Shown here: positions 25,606 to 37,346 of the stretch, one piece after another
Layout: each line of letters begins with the position of its first letter
Position numbering within the stretch: the stretch's first letter is position 1
Source: Rhizophagus clarus
Taxonomy: Eukaryota > Glomeromycota > Glomeromycetes > Glomerales > Glomeraceae
NCBI GenBank assembly: GCA_015698045.1
Contig: BLAL01000281.1
Span: 682,001 to 746,000, forward strand
Reading direction: 5' to 3'
DNA length: 64,000 bases
Notes under the pieces: model-generated
What the model was told of the DNA's origin: nothing
Database searches by the model: none
What the model saw: the letters and a program-made list of their open reading frames with translations, nothing else
Position numbers and translations under genes: made by a program

Positions 25606-27080
25606 GTACCACCCTGGGTGGTAACATGATTTTTGCCACCCCTTATCATGTGATTCAAATTTAAATTATAAAATTACGTCATGCCGATCATTTGTTTAGT
25701 GTTTTTTATTATGCGATTTTTTTTTCACGGCTTTTGACTTCGGTAAGTTTTTGATATTACTTATATTGTTTTCATTAATCAGCAGTTCAGCACTTCAGCA
25801 CTGATTGACTTCTCTTTTTTGTAGGTGCTTTTTTTCTTAACTTTGGGCTTTTGGTAAGTTTTTGTTTAACATTATGCATGTTTTTTTCGTTAATTAGCGT
25901 TAACGCTTTTTAAGCTGTTCTCATTTTTTTGTAGGTAATTCTTTTCGGCTTTTAGTGACCTTAGACTTCGATATTAGAACTTAATAAGTGGTAAGTTCAA
26001 ACACTTTTGAACATCTTGGGTCTTTGGGAGTTTATTTTCGTTAGTAACTAACTTTTTTTTTCTTTTTTCTTTTTGTTTGGTTGGGGTTCTTTTTGTAATT
26101 TTATTTCTCTATTTCAATTTTTCACTTCGTCTCTTATCATTTTTCCATTACCATTCATCCCTTATTGGTTTCTATCATCTTTTTCCTTTCCTATCCTTTT
26201 TTTCATTTCTTATTCCCTTTTTTTTGTTTTCTATAATCACCTCTTCTTTTTTTCTTTCCTCATGACATTTTCCTTTTTCTTTCATCATCATTCCCCCTTT
26301 TTTTCTTTTCACATCATTTCCTCATCATTTTCTCCTTCTTTTTTTCATTCCTCATCATTTTTTTCACTTCCATCTTTTTTTTTCATTTCGCATCATTCTT
26401 TTTTTTCATTTCGCATAATCCTTTTTTTTCATTTCGCAACATCCTTTTTTTCATTCCACATCATCCTTTTTTTCATTCCACATCATCCTTTTTTTTCGTT
26501 CCACATCATCCTTTTTTTTCATTTTATATCATCCTTTTTTTTCGTCTCATATCATTCTTTTTTTTCGTTTCATATCTTTTTTTTTCATTTCGCATCAACT
26601 CTTTCCTTTTTTTCGTTTCTCATTATTCTTCCACTTCTCCTTTTTTTTTGTTCTTCTCTTCCTTATTTTCCATCTTCTTTTGCTTCCCCTTTGATTTCCT
26701 TTCGCTTTTACTAATTATTTCTTTTTTATCATTGTAGTTTGTTGTTAGATTACCTATTTATATCATTTATTACTAGATCTGTTAAAAATAAATAATCGTT
26801 TAGATTTAAATTCACTTGTAACATATATTTAATAAATTAATTAACTAAAAAAGTACTGAATACAATAACTAAAGTTTCTTTTTAAAATCACATCAGATAT
26901 AAGTATACTTTTTAATTTTGGTTTAAATTGTAATTTATTAAAGATTATCTTTGCGAAAAAAATTTTTTTATACGAAAAAAATTAAAGTTAAAAATTAACT
27001 GATTAAGATTGGGCAATTAAAATTTATTTTAAATCACGTGACAGGGGTGGCAGAAAAACCGATACCACCCGGGGTGGCAC
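25606..27080. mobile_element. TIR element (1475 bp) with palindromic ends
   Basis: The left end GTACCACCCTGGGTGGTA and the right end TACCACCCGGGGTGGCAC are inverted copies, each itself a palindrome. A second conserved block follows inward: TGCCACCCCTTATCATGTGA, and CACGTGACAGGGGTGGCA on the right. The interior has segments flanked by GTAAGT and TTTTTGTAG signals (25,740-25,990) and a pyrimidine tandem block (26,120-26,620, CATTTCGCATCATCC-type units). No transposase and no clear target duplication were found. Confidence 0.75.
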
Positions 27081-27127
27081 CTAGATAACTTCTTTTTTCT
27101 TTTTAGTTAATTAATCAATAAAATATA

Positions 27128-27324
27128 CAGTCATACCTCCATTAGTGCACCCTCCTTAGGACCATAGTAAAAATATAGCAGGATGTGCACTTAGAGAAGG
27201 AGTGCATTTATAGGGGTAAAATATTAAGAACTCTTATAAGTTAGGACTAAAGTTTACCATACACTTAGAGAAAATTTACATATTGCATGGACTTATAGAG
27301 GGTGCATTTATGGAGGTGTGACTG
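27128..27324. mobile_element. Pogo/Tigger-like MITE, 197 bp
   Basis: The ends CAGTCATACCTCCATTAGTG and CATTTATGGAGGTGTGACTG are inverted copies, flanked by TA at both sides (27,126 and 27,325). The CAGT terminus and TA duplication fit the pogo branch of Tc1/mariner. There is no coding capacity. Confidence 0.8.
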
Positions 27325-27551
27325 TAAATACATTTATATATATTAATTTATTGTTTTACAATAGCAAAATATGCAACTTTAAAATAGCATAACATAGTCA
27401 ACATATATAGTCTAATACATGTATAATTTAATAATAGTTGTACATATATAAATAAGTATTCTAAATATTATGGTAATATATATATAAATTAGTAATCTAA
27501 ACATTACAATTTTTTTTTTATGTTAAGGCATTAAAGCTGCAATATCACTTT

Positions 27552-28442
27552 TAGGGTTGGATTAGTCTAGTCCAGTCTGATTCAGTCCTAAAAAACTGGT
27601 CTTTCAATCAGGATCAGACTAGACTGGGGCTGGACTGATTTTGTTTGACCTGAAAGTGTTTTTATTTTAGAGCTCAAGTCAGATCAGATTAGGTAACCTA
27701 CTTGATTCATATAGTCAAAACGATTCATATATGTTTTTTATATAAAATAATGTAAAAACCAGCTGAAATGTTATTTTTTAATATATAATTAATATGAAAA
27801 GTGCTAAAATGACATTTTTTTATAAAATAATATGGAAAAATGCTGTTTTATTTATTCTTTTTTATAAAGTAATATGAAAAAAAAATGATTAAGTGGCATT
27901 TTCGCAAATAAATTTGAAAAAATGCTATTTTAGCTTTTTTATAAAGTAAAATAGAAAAGTGTCAGCAGAACAATACTTTTTTTATAAAATAAATATTTCT
28001 GTGTCTTTTATAAAGTAAAATAAAAAAAAATTAAATGACATTTTGACATTTCTATAAAATAAAATGAAAACCCCGCATTTTGGTATTTTTAATTCATAAT
28101 AATATGAAAAACAATACCAAAACAGTATTTTTTCATAAATAATTGTCATTTCAGCTTTTTTCATAAATAATTTGTAAAAAATGTCATTTTGACATTTTTT
28201 TCATTTGAAAAATGTCAATCTGGTATTTTTTACATTAAGTAATATAACAAAGGTACCAAAACATCATTTTTTCATAAAAAAAATTGAAACCCTGCCATTC
28301 TAGCATTTATTTTATTGGACCTAAAAAATTATATGGATCAGTTTCTGGTCTAGACCAGTCCTCAAATCTCAGATCGAAGACCATGAGGACTGGTCCCAAG
28401 ACTGATACAAGACCAGTCTTTGCCAGGACTGATCCAACTCTA
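27552..28442. mobile_element. hAT-type MITE, 891 bp
   Basis: It starts TAGGGTTGGATTAGTC and ends GACTGATCCAACTCTA, flanked by ATCACTTT and GTCACTTT (7 of 8 positions). Sub-terminal AGTCCT/AGGACTGG words occur at both ends as in the element at 15.6 kb. The interior is built of AATATGAAAAA/TGGCATTTT repeats. A short open frame over its right end is incidental. Confidence 0.82.
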
Positions 28443-28619
28443 GTCACTTTATTAGTAATTAGTGAGGGGTGCAAAGCATCCGCTGAATATAAAAGAATTG
28501 TTCTGAACCTGAGGGCCTGTCTTATCATCTGTCTAAAAAGGATTATAATGAGAAAAAAAAATAAAATTTATACAGAAAAACTAGTATATAACGTTAAGTA
28601 TCCTTTCTGATTTTCATCA

Positions 28620-29010
28620 CGAATAACTAAGACTATATGTTAAATCTCTCAAAATCTTCTTAATTGTTGCGATTTCTGCATGTAGATTATGTTTGAAGAT
28701 TTTGATTTTGAAGTTATGATCTTGTTTATGTTTCTTCAGTTCCTTCGATTCAATCTTGTCTTTCCATTTAGGAGGTAAAATCTTGTTTGATTTGCTTAGT
28801 GAGATCCAGTTGGATCCAGTTGTAGATTTAGTTTTATTCTTGTAGTAGGACTTGTTAGAAGAAAAATTCTTGCCTCCTTTTTTTTGAAATGCTTAACCAT
28901 AGATGAGGATGGAAAGGACTTCTTCTTAGAAAGAGAAACCAGATGAATAGCAGTATATTTGTATCAAGAAACAGTATTGCCATACTAAAGAATAAGGTTA
29001 CTAATACACT
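28620..29010 (-). pseudogene. LINE-like ORF1 relic, distal part
   Basis: On the minus strand this segment gives Lys/Ser-rich fragments (for example KKHKQDHNFKIKIFKHN and AEIATIKKILRDL) between stops. It continues the frame found at 33.8-34.7 kb once the intervening Harbinger-like element is removed. The LINE assignment rests on overall organisation and is weak. Confidence 0.35.
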
Positions 29011-30091
29011 TATCACTGGTCAAAATCGATGCTATCGGGTACATATTGGGTACATATTAGCTACTCGATATGTACCTGATATGTGTGAAATATGTGTATG
29101 CTATTTAATAATACTACACATATCGGGTATCCAATATGTACCTGTCAGATGCAGAAAATCGGTGACATATAATATACATATCAGGTACATATCTCATACA
29201 TATTGGGTAGTTAAATATCAGTTACATATCATAGATTTATTGGGTACCCGATATATTTTAAAAAAATATCGGACAAATATTATACACTTATCAGATAGTG
29301 CTAATAAGTATCCTATATATATCCGATATGTATCCTATTTGTATTTGAAATATAAGAATAATTTCATAATTTTCACACATATCAGATAGCTGAAAAGTAT
29401 AGCATTTATGGGGTATTAATAGTAGTAGATTTATAATTTAAATACAATTGTAATTTAAAAGTAATTTAATTTATTTAATTGTAATTACTGAAAGTTTTAT
29501 TTATATTTTCAATTAATAATAAAAAAAAATATTATACAAAAAATATTATAAAAAAAATTCACTACTCTTTACACAAATTTACAATTAATATTCACTTGTT
29601 TACTTGTTTTCATTTCATTATATCTATTTAATTTGAAAGAAAGTAAAATGTTAGTAATAAAAGTGTTAGTATAAATATTAGTAGAAGTGTTAGCAAAAGA
29701 AAAGGAACGTTAATAAAAAAATTTTTACATTAGAAAGTGTTAGTATTAATGTTAGTATGAAAGTTAGTAGAAGTAGAAAAGGAACGTCAATAAAAAAAAA
29801 TATAAAGTATAAGTATTAATGTTTGTGTTAATGTTAGTAGAAGTGTTAGTAAAAATAAGGAATAAAAAATGTTTAACAGTAGAACATTGTTAGTAGGAAC
29901 GTTAGTAGGAGGAAACACATTAGAAAAAAATATTAGTAAGAGTGTTAATAGGATGGAAAAAGAAATTTCAACAAAAAATGTATTTTTGTATTTATTTTTT
30001 AGAAAAACCAATAAAGTAAAAAACTCGATAGTAGAACATTGTTTAGGACATTAGTGAGAAGAAATATATTGGAAAAATATATTAATAAGAG

Positions 30092-30505
30092 TGTTAAGAA
30101 TAACATAATAATGGGAAAAGAAATTTCAACAAAAAATATACCTTTATCTTTATTTTTTAGACAAAAACAATAAAGTAAAAATTTGAGAGAGAGAGAAAAA
30201 AGTGTTGAAAAAAAAAACGATAAATAAATAATTAAATCGTGATCATGCAATCACATGATCAACAAAATTATCAATTTTTATTGGTTATTTGGGTAATATT
30301 ATAAATAACATAATAATGGGAAAAGAAATTTCAACAAAAAATATACCTTTATCTTTATTTTTTAGACAAAAACAATAAAGTAAAAATTTGAGAGAGAGAG
30401 AAAAAAGTGTTGAAAAAAAAAAACGATAAATAAATAATTAAATCGTGATCATGCAATCACATGATCAACAAAATTATCAATTTTTATTGGTTATTTGGGT
30501 AATAT
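30092..30505. repeat. Tandem duplication (about 207 bp, two units) inside copy 1
   Basis: The block starting AATAACATAATAATGGG, with GAGAGAGAGA, an A-run and CAATCACATGATCAACA, occurs twice in succession. The same duplication is present in copy 2 (about 57,590-58,005), so it predates the separation of the two copies. Confidence 0.85.
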
Positions 30506-31316
30506 TATATTCAGCCACATCAGTCACAAAATCGGTCACCTATCAAATGCATAAGTCAATATTAGCGAAGAAGCACAAACTTGATTATTCACTATTCGTG
30601 CTCAACTTGAGTTGATAAAATTATTAAAAAATCACTGATTTTATTAAATTTATCAGAATTTTTATACCTAATTAAAGATGATTAAATTAAGTTTTACTAC
30701 CGATTTCATTATAACGTTACCAACTTTTTTGTTAATCTTGGATATTTTATTTTGAATTTAAATTGTTCGCTTTGAATTCGAGTTCAACTTGAGTTTAACT
30801 TGTTCGCTCAAGATCTTTGTGTAATGTATTGTAGATCTGTAATTGTTTTATTTGTAGTCTATAATTGGCAAAAGCTTATTATAAACTAAAATAAAAAATA
30901 CTATTTATTTACGTATCTGTGTTATTAGATTTTACCTCTTTTAGATTTGATATATAATTAAAAAGAAGACCTTTATCTTGATATTTTGGAATCACGATCA
31001 TAACAATTGAGTTTAGGTCAAGTTTAACTTGTTCATTGTGATTGATTGTATTGTAGATCTGTATCTGTATTATAATTAATATAAAGAAGACAGATCATAA
31101 CAATTATGACATATTTGAGAAATTAGAACAATTTACGTAAATGTTCTTGAAGGGTAATTAATATAATAATACAATGTGATAAAAAATTGTTTATAAAAAG
31201 AGGTTTCATTTTTTTTTTTTCTTACAATAAATTTGTTGTCGTTATTTTTATTATATATTCTTTTTCTTAAAATTTGTTGCCGTTATTTTTTATTATTATG
31301 TATTCTTTTTCTTAAA

Positions 31317-31913
31317 ATGCCCGCAAATTGGACTGATGCAATAACTGAATATTTAATAAAATATAGGAGGTAAAAAATTAAATGAAAACTAATAAATAAC
31401 TTTGATCATATTCTAGTTTTTTTTCTCTTACGTTTCCTGATCTAAAAATTAAATTAATAATGTAAAGGAGAAGGAACAACTACTACCATGACATACCTGG
31501 GAGGGACCGCTCTGAATTCTGGGAGAGCCTAGCTCAAAGAATTCAGAGACAGTTCCGCGTGAGGTTCACTGGCCAACAGGTAGAAAGAAAGTGGAGAAAC
31601 TTGGTCAGGAATTTTAATGTTAGTAAAATAATAATAAATCATAAAAAAAAAAATAAAAAATCAATAGTATTAACATTTTTAGAATTTCTGTGAATGGAGG
31701 AATGGTGTGCGAAATGGAAGGTGGTCCCAGGAAGGAGAAAGATATTATAAACAGTTCCGCACAAGGTTTTGGAATAGACCTGGTAATTATTAAGAATTTT
31801 TTTAATTTATATTTAAGTTATTTAAGTTTTAAATTTATATATATTTCTTAGGAAACCACCACAGTCGTAGGCGAAGTAGAAACACTGCGCATCGGCAGCC
31901 TCAGAATCTGTAA
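31317..31913 (+). CDS. Myb/SANT-like DNA-binding protein (copy 1, four exons)
   Basis: Exons 31,317-31,369, 31,468-31,618, 31,683-31,782 and 31,852-31,913 have the same lengths (53, 151, 100, 62 nt) and GT/AG borders as in copy 2, giving 121 residues with no internal stop. The N-terminal MPANWTDAITEYL...RNNYYHD, FWESLAQRI and VERKWRNLVRNFN blocks form a Trp-spaced helix pattern typical of Myb/SANT-like domains. The basic tail is rich in Arg and His. Relative to copy 2, several Arg codons became Gln through CG-to-CA changes. In PIF/Harbinger elements such proteins help bring the transposase to the ends and nucleus. That role is inferred here. Confidence 0.7.
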
Positions 31914-32625
31914 ATTATATTTTTTTATTTTTATTTTTTTTTTATTTTGTATTTTTTATATTTTATTTTTATTTTTATTTTTTATTTATATTTTTATATT
32001 TTTATTATTTTTATTATTATTATTTTTTATTTTTATTATCTTTTATTATTATTTTTTTTATTAAATATATATATATTTTATATAGTCATCTAATTATTAT
32101 TTTAATATTTTTACTATTTTATAATTTGATTTAATATCGGCCTATATTCAACTGAAATTAAAAAATTTGACCTCAATTATAAGTAATTAAAGCTTATTAT
32201 AATAAATTGCTTTTATTCAATAAACATTCATTTTTTTTTTATTAAAGTATTAATTAAATAAACAATCTATCGTCATATATTATATAATATATTGTAATAA
32301 TGAAATGTCTCCAATAAATTTTTAAAAAAGGTACATTTAGGCATGACAGATCTAATACCGCTAATTCTTCCAAAATGTTACTAAAATCTTTCCATAGATC
32401 AAATTGAGAGAACTAATCTATCAATTTACAATATAAAATCTTGAAATAATCTTTCACATTTTCAAAATACGTGATTAAACTCATTTTTGCTAAACTGCCG
32501 AAACCTTTTGATGTTTACATGCAATAGTTTCAGCATTTTAATTTAATTTGATGATCATTGATTATCATGATCAATTTATTTTTACGGTTTTCTAAACCAT
32601 GATTTTTTTTTTATTTTTTTTTTAG

Positions 32626-33130
32626 GTTGCTGGACTCCCGAACTTGGAATGTAAGTTGGAAGGGGTGGGAAAATTTTTTTTAATATTAAAGAAATGTTAC
32701 TAACGTTTCTTTATTTTTTTTAGGTTGCCAGCCTTCTTGGACGAACTGGACTTGGGAAATGTAAGTTGGAAAGGATGGTGATTTTTTTTTAATATTAAAG
32801 AAATGTTACTAATGTTTCTTTCTTTATTTTTTTTAGGTTACCGGCCTTCTTGGACGAACCAGACTTGAGAATGTAAGTTGGAAAAGGTGGTAATTTTTTT
32901 TTAATGTTAAAGAAACGTTACTAACATTTCTTTCTTTATTTTTTTCAGATTGCTGGACTCCAGACTTAAAATGTAAGGAGGGAGGAAGGGATATTTTTTG
33001 AATATTAAAGAAACAGTTTTAACGTTTCTTTTATTTATTTTAAGTTGCAGTTTCCCTTGTTCCTCTTGATCCTAACGTGATCACGATTAAGAAAAGTTTG
33101 AGCAAACTTTTCTTAAAATTGTATTATAAA
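32626..33130 (+). repeat. Microexon-like array, copy 1 (four units)
   Basis: Units at 32,626, 32,724, 32,837 and 32,949 each consist of an acceptor-like TTTTTTAG, a 24-37-nt core (GTTGCCAGCCTTCTTGGACG type or ATTGCTGGACTCC type), a donor-like GTAAGT, then a hairpin AAAGAAA-CGTTA-CTAACG-TTTCTTT. A final longer exon-like block follows near 33,042, where the acceptor is AAG instead of the AGG-type border of copy 2. Confidence 0.7.
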
Positions 33131-33571
33131 TGACTGTAACTTTTTTATTAATTTATTGTAATAAAATACGTAATAAAATAAAAATATTAATAATAATAAT
33201 TATACTTTTAAATACTTTACAAAAAATTTATAAACTTGATAATGCATTCAACAAATAAGACAATAAAAATTTTTTAACTACATTAAATGAATTAAAAATT
33301 TCTAAAAAGAAAAATCTATAAAGAAAGTAAACTCTAAAAAATTTCTTAATATGTTATATAATATGAAATCTAACATATTAAAATTTGTATCACATATCAG
33401 GTACCCAATATGTGTAAGATAAAACTGTGCCCAATATATATTAAATAACATATCAGTGACCAATAGTTTAGATATCAGGGTCTTGGTAATTAGGCATATT
33501 TTAAAGTGTAATAAATCAGGTATCTGATATGTAAAAATACCCGATATTTATCTGATTAGCCACCGATATAT

Positions 33572-33727
33572 GGGGTCTTTGCAATAGAAAGGTACGAAAC
33601 TCAAAAAAATTTTTAAATTTACTTTATATGTTAATTATGTTTTTTTTACTAAAATAAGTGTAAATTTAATATTAATTAAATTTTTATTTTTTTTTTGAGT
33701 TTTGTACCTTTCTATTGCAAAGACCTC
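33572..33727. mobile_element. 156-bp MITE inside copy 1
   Basis: The ends GGGGTCTTTGCAATAGAAAG and CTTTCTATTGCAAAGACCTC are inverted over more than 30 bp (continuing into GTACGAAACTCAAAAA), flanked by ATAT on both sides. The equivalent site in copy 2 reads CCGATATATAAGT without the insert, so this MITE arrived after the copies separated. Confidence 0.85.
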
Positions 33728-33776
33728 ATATAAGTTTCTGATATGTACCTAATAGAATTGATTTTGACCAGTGTGT

Positions 33777-34704
33777 GTAAGTGTTCTTAGGATTTGAAGT
33801 AACCTACTATTTTTTACAATCTGTCAGGTGATTTGACTTCTTTAAACATCCTAATGTTTAATTTGCTAAGAAATGTACTGTGTTGCAGTTTCATAAGCGT
33901 AGCAGTAGTCATTGATTTAGATAGGTTGAATAGTGCTACTTGAAATCTTTTACATTCTTTTTATTCTTAAAGATTTTATGATGCTGGAAACTATCATACA
34001 GGTAGGCCTGCAGGAGGTGTTATTCACTGTGATTCGTAACTTCTAAAAAATTCAGACATTATTAATTTACATCACACAGTCTTATATTTATGTTGACACT
34101 TAGTTGATATAAAGATAACATTGTTACAGGTGAATAGGTGAGATAATAAAGTATAGTTATTTCACTTCGCAGGTATGTCATAGATAATGACATCATAAAC
34201 AAAGTTGCATTTAAAAGGAGCTTGATATCCAGTAATGATGTGAGAAGCCTTGTTATCTTGTATCTTATTTCTTTTTTCTTTACCTGTTGATGTAAATATG
34301 GACGCTGAAAACTCATTAGATATCAAGGTCAGATTAGGCTGGAGAAGCGGCGGTGAAGAAAGCTGTTGTGTGAGCTTGTTCTAAGAGACGACAGGTAATA
34401 AAAATACTTTTTCTATAACTGTTATTGTAAATTGTTTAGCTTTCTTCTTGCCTTTATTTTTACCTTTTAGCGTAGTTAACATATTGGTATTTATGTAAGG
34501 ATTTGGTATGTTTGATTGGTACTGGTCAGATGATGATTTATTTAAATTTATCTCCTGTATAACAAGCAAATCTGGAGTGGTTAACGCATTATTTATGCAT
34601 CTTATTTCCATTGGTATTGTTTGTTTGGGGTAGAAAGATCTGGCCAAAGTAAAAGTTGATATGAGATAGTTAGAAATAATAGTTGCCCGCTCGTCATTAA
34701 GCAT
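33777..34704 (-). pseudogene. LINE-like ORF1 relic, proximal part
   Basis: Minus-strand frames with few stops encode MLNDERATIISNYLISTFTL, a Lys-rich GKNKGKKKAKQF segment, then HIITGYQAPFKCNFVYDVII, YDIPAKNNYTLLSHLF and TPPAGLPV. The pattern resembles the nucleic-acid-binding ORF1-like proteins next to fungal LINE reverse transcriptases, though no reverse transcriptase is visible here. It is split by Harbinger-like copy 1 from its distal part at 28.6-29.0 kb. Alternative: another retroelement Gag-like gene. Confidence 0.4.
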
Positions 34705-34709
34705 AATTT

Positions 34710-35140
34710 GTTTAGCCTATTGTATGACTGGTATGATCAATGGTGTTTGAGCATAAAACCTATTTGAGTGGCTTTCTTCCACTCCACTAATTTAGACTTG
34801 TTTAAAATGAAGTACAGATTTATACAAGAAGAGGTTTTAAATTTGTTAAAAAATATGTATAAAAAATATATAGCAAACTCATCGTATATGTTGTATGTGC
34901 ATGTTTCTTAAGTAGAAGTCATGACAATTTGTTGTTGGTATCAGTTAATACATTAAAAAATAAAACAGAAAAAGTTTTTTGTAAATTACTAATCTCTAAA
35001 CATTACAATTACACATAAAAATAATTATTATATTAGAGATTTATAAATTAATTTGGATTTGCACATTCGAGTTACTATAATTTTAAATTATTTTGGATTT
35101 GAATAGCATCTATACAATAGAATGAATAAAAAAAATACTA
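34710..35140. other. Spacer, nothing recognised
   Basis: AT-rich sequence following the LINE-like relic, possibly its 5' flank. No TIR or open frame of note. Confidence 0.4.
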
Positions 35141-35144
35141 GCCA

Positions 35145-35280
35145 AAATTGATACTATCAGGTACATATCAAGTACTCAATATATAACTGATATGTGTAAA
35201 ATATGTGTATGATATTTAGTAATACTATATATATATGTACACATCAAATGTAAAAAAATGGTGACATATAGTATAAACAA
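35145..35280. repeat. Relic of a Harbinger-like left end
   Basis: The segment starting CTAGCCAAAATTGATACTAT follows the first 140 bp of the 56,515 element (CACTGGTCAAAATCGATGCT onward) in order. Nearly every CG is replaced by TG or CA. It is a solo, very old end of the same family. Confidence 0.6.
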
Positions 35281-36700
35281 CTTTGCTGAAATCTTCAAAT
35301 CCGCCACAATATCTTAACAATACATTTTCAACATCTTCACGATAACATCACAATTTTTTTAAATGATATCGTGACGATATATTTATGATAATCTTAACGA
35401 TACCTTTTCAACATCCTCGCGATATTTGAAATTTGATATCGTTCTGATATCATTCTGATATTATATCGATTTATAGTCTCGATGTCGTGATGATGTTGAA
35501 ATGGAAATTGTGATGTTATCGTGAAGATGTTGAAAATGTATCGTTAAGATTATCATAAATATATCGTCACGATATCATTTAATATATTGTCACGATATCA
35601 TTTAAAAATTAATATTATCGTGAAGTTGTTGAAAATGTATCGTTAGGATATTATAATTATGTCGTTATGGTATCATTAAGATCGCTAAATATTTTATTGA
35701 AATATCGTGACAACATTTAAACTGTATCAGGATGATAATGAAATGTAGTAGATACATTCAATAAATTAAATCAATTTTAATTGGTTTAAATTAATTTGTT
35801 TATTAATTAATTAATATATATATATTTTTTATAATGCAATTATGACAATTATGATGTTTTAATTGTTATTTAATTGTTAAATATTGCGAATTACGGTAAT
35901 TAAAGGAAGAATATCCCTATCTCTGGATAGGATGACATAAAATAACGTGACGATATCAGTTCAACACTAATATTATATTGAAACTTGTTAAAAATGTTGA
36001 ATTAGAGTGTCTGGATTATGGCGCAAGCTCTGCGAAATTAAAGTTACGATCGTACCTGATTAAATTAAGCCGAAACACTTGAACCTAAAAGAAACAGAAG
36101 AAACGTTATTATAACGTTCCTTACAAAAAAAAAAGAAAAAGAAAAGAAAAAAAGAAAATTCATATAACATTTCTTACAAAAAAAAAAAAAAAAAAAAAAA
36201 AATATTAAGTTTCGCATCTCTCTCACCGGATGGTTAACATAAAACAACGTGACGATATCGTTATGACACTAATATTATATTGAAACTTGTTAAAAATGTT
36301 GAATTGATGAACCTAAAAGAAACAGAAGAAACGTTATTATAACGTTCCTTACAAAAAAAAAGAAAAGAAAAAAAGAAAATTCATATATTCTTACAAAAAA
36401 AAAAAAAATATTAAGTTTCGCATCTCTCTCACCGGATGGTTAACATAAAACAACGTGACGATATCGTTATGACACTAATATTATTTTGAAACTTGTTTAA
36501 AATGTTGAATTGATAAGTTTCTGATTACGACGCAAGTTTCTGCGAAATTAAAGATACGGTCGTGCCTGGTAAATTACTTAGACATCTCTCTTTCCGAATG
36601 CTAATATAAAACAACGTGACGATATCATTATGACGCTAGAACAATCGCATTCCCAAGTATAAAAAAGAGGGGAAATAATACTATACCGAAACTTTCTTTG
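35281..36700. repeat. GTGACGATATC palindromic and direct repeats
   Basis: The first part (35,281-35,760) folds on itself: AACATCTTCACGATAAC pairs with GTTATCGTGAAGATGTT and AATGATATCGTGACG with CGTCACGATATCATT. The second part (35,935-36,660) has four direct copies of AACGTGACGATATC followed in three of them by a CACTAATATTATATTGAAAC block, starting near 35,943, 36,245, 36,451 and 36,610. The same GATATCGTTATGGTATCGTG words reach the 3' side of Plavaka copy B, so these may be its terminal repeats. Confidence 0.55.
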
Positions 36701-37346
36701 CGCACATTCCGAATTTCGTCCGAATTTTATCGCAAATATTATTATATACTACTATTAAAAAATTTTTCTTTTTTAAAAAAAAATAATAATAAATAGATAA
36801 ATAAATAAAAAAATACATCCCGAATTTCTGTTATATTGTTAAAAAATATTTCTAAACAATATTTGCACAGCGAGAGTTAAAATTTGTAAAACAATTAATA
36901 TTATTATAAATAACTTTTTGTTTCGTACCTGTCAAGGTGTCGAATAAACTATTTTTCAATGTTGAGATTACGCCGGAATAAAAAATAGACGCGTATATGA
37001 TTGTTAATATTATTAAGAAATATTTTAAATAGACTGACAATATTAAAATGTAAGTTATTACAGTAAAATGTAGAGAATGGAGTAGAAATAACCGTCGTGC
37101 GAATGTTTTAACAAACAAACAATGATTTTGATTGGATAATCAATACAAAGTCACGTTATCACGTGATAAGTAATGGACCGGTCACGATACCATAACGATA
37201 TCAAAACGATATTGTTGCATTTATTTAATAAAAAAAAGATACTGTATCATTTTGATATTGTTAAAACAATAATGAATTTAATGAGTAAACGTAGTATAAA
37301 CTTATATTTATATTGTAAATTTATTAACATAATATTACTAATAAAG
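36701..37346. other. 3' flank of Plavaka copy B, no gene defended
   Basis: AT-rich sequence with one minus-strand open frame at 36,852-37,118 that is hydrophobic and unrecognised. A CACGTTATCACGTGATAAG palindrome (37,151-37,169) and ACGATATC words near 37,190 may mark the transposon end. Confidence 0.4.

Larger units (their letters stand above)
29014..33773 (+). mobile_element. Harbinger-like element with Myb/SANT gene, copy 1 (older)
   Basis: Inverted ends CACTGGTCAAAATCGATGCT and GAATTGATTTTGACCAGTG bound a 4760-bp unit, flanked by TAT and TGT (an imperfect 3-bp duplication). It is collinear with copy 2 (56,515-61,466) over its whole length. It carries an open four-exon Myb/SANT-like gene and four microexon-like units (seven in copy 2), plus a 156-bp MITE absent from copy 2. 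Many positions that are CG in copy 2 are TG or CA here. The 3-bp duplication of copy 2 (TTA) plus a Myb/SANT gene point to PIF/Harbinger; the DDE gene is missing. Confidence 0.8.

Noticed and set aside
24356-26714. Long Phe/Ser/Leu-rich frames on either strand
   Set aside because: Pure composition effects of purine- or pyrimidine-only DNA.
28943-29389. 148-codon frame on the plus strand, repeated near 56,571
   Set aside because: It crosses the end of the Harbinger-like element and translates its sub-terminal GGTAC/GATAT repeats; the two copies differ by non-coding-like changes.
36065-36247. Phe-rich 60-codon frame
   Set aside because: Consists of two A-runs in the GTGACGATATC repeat block read on the minus strand.
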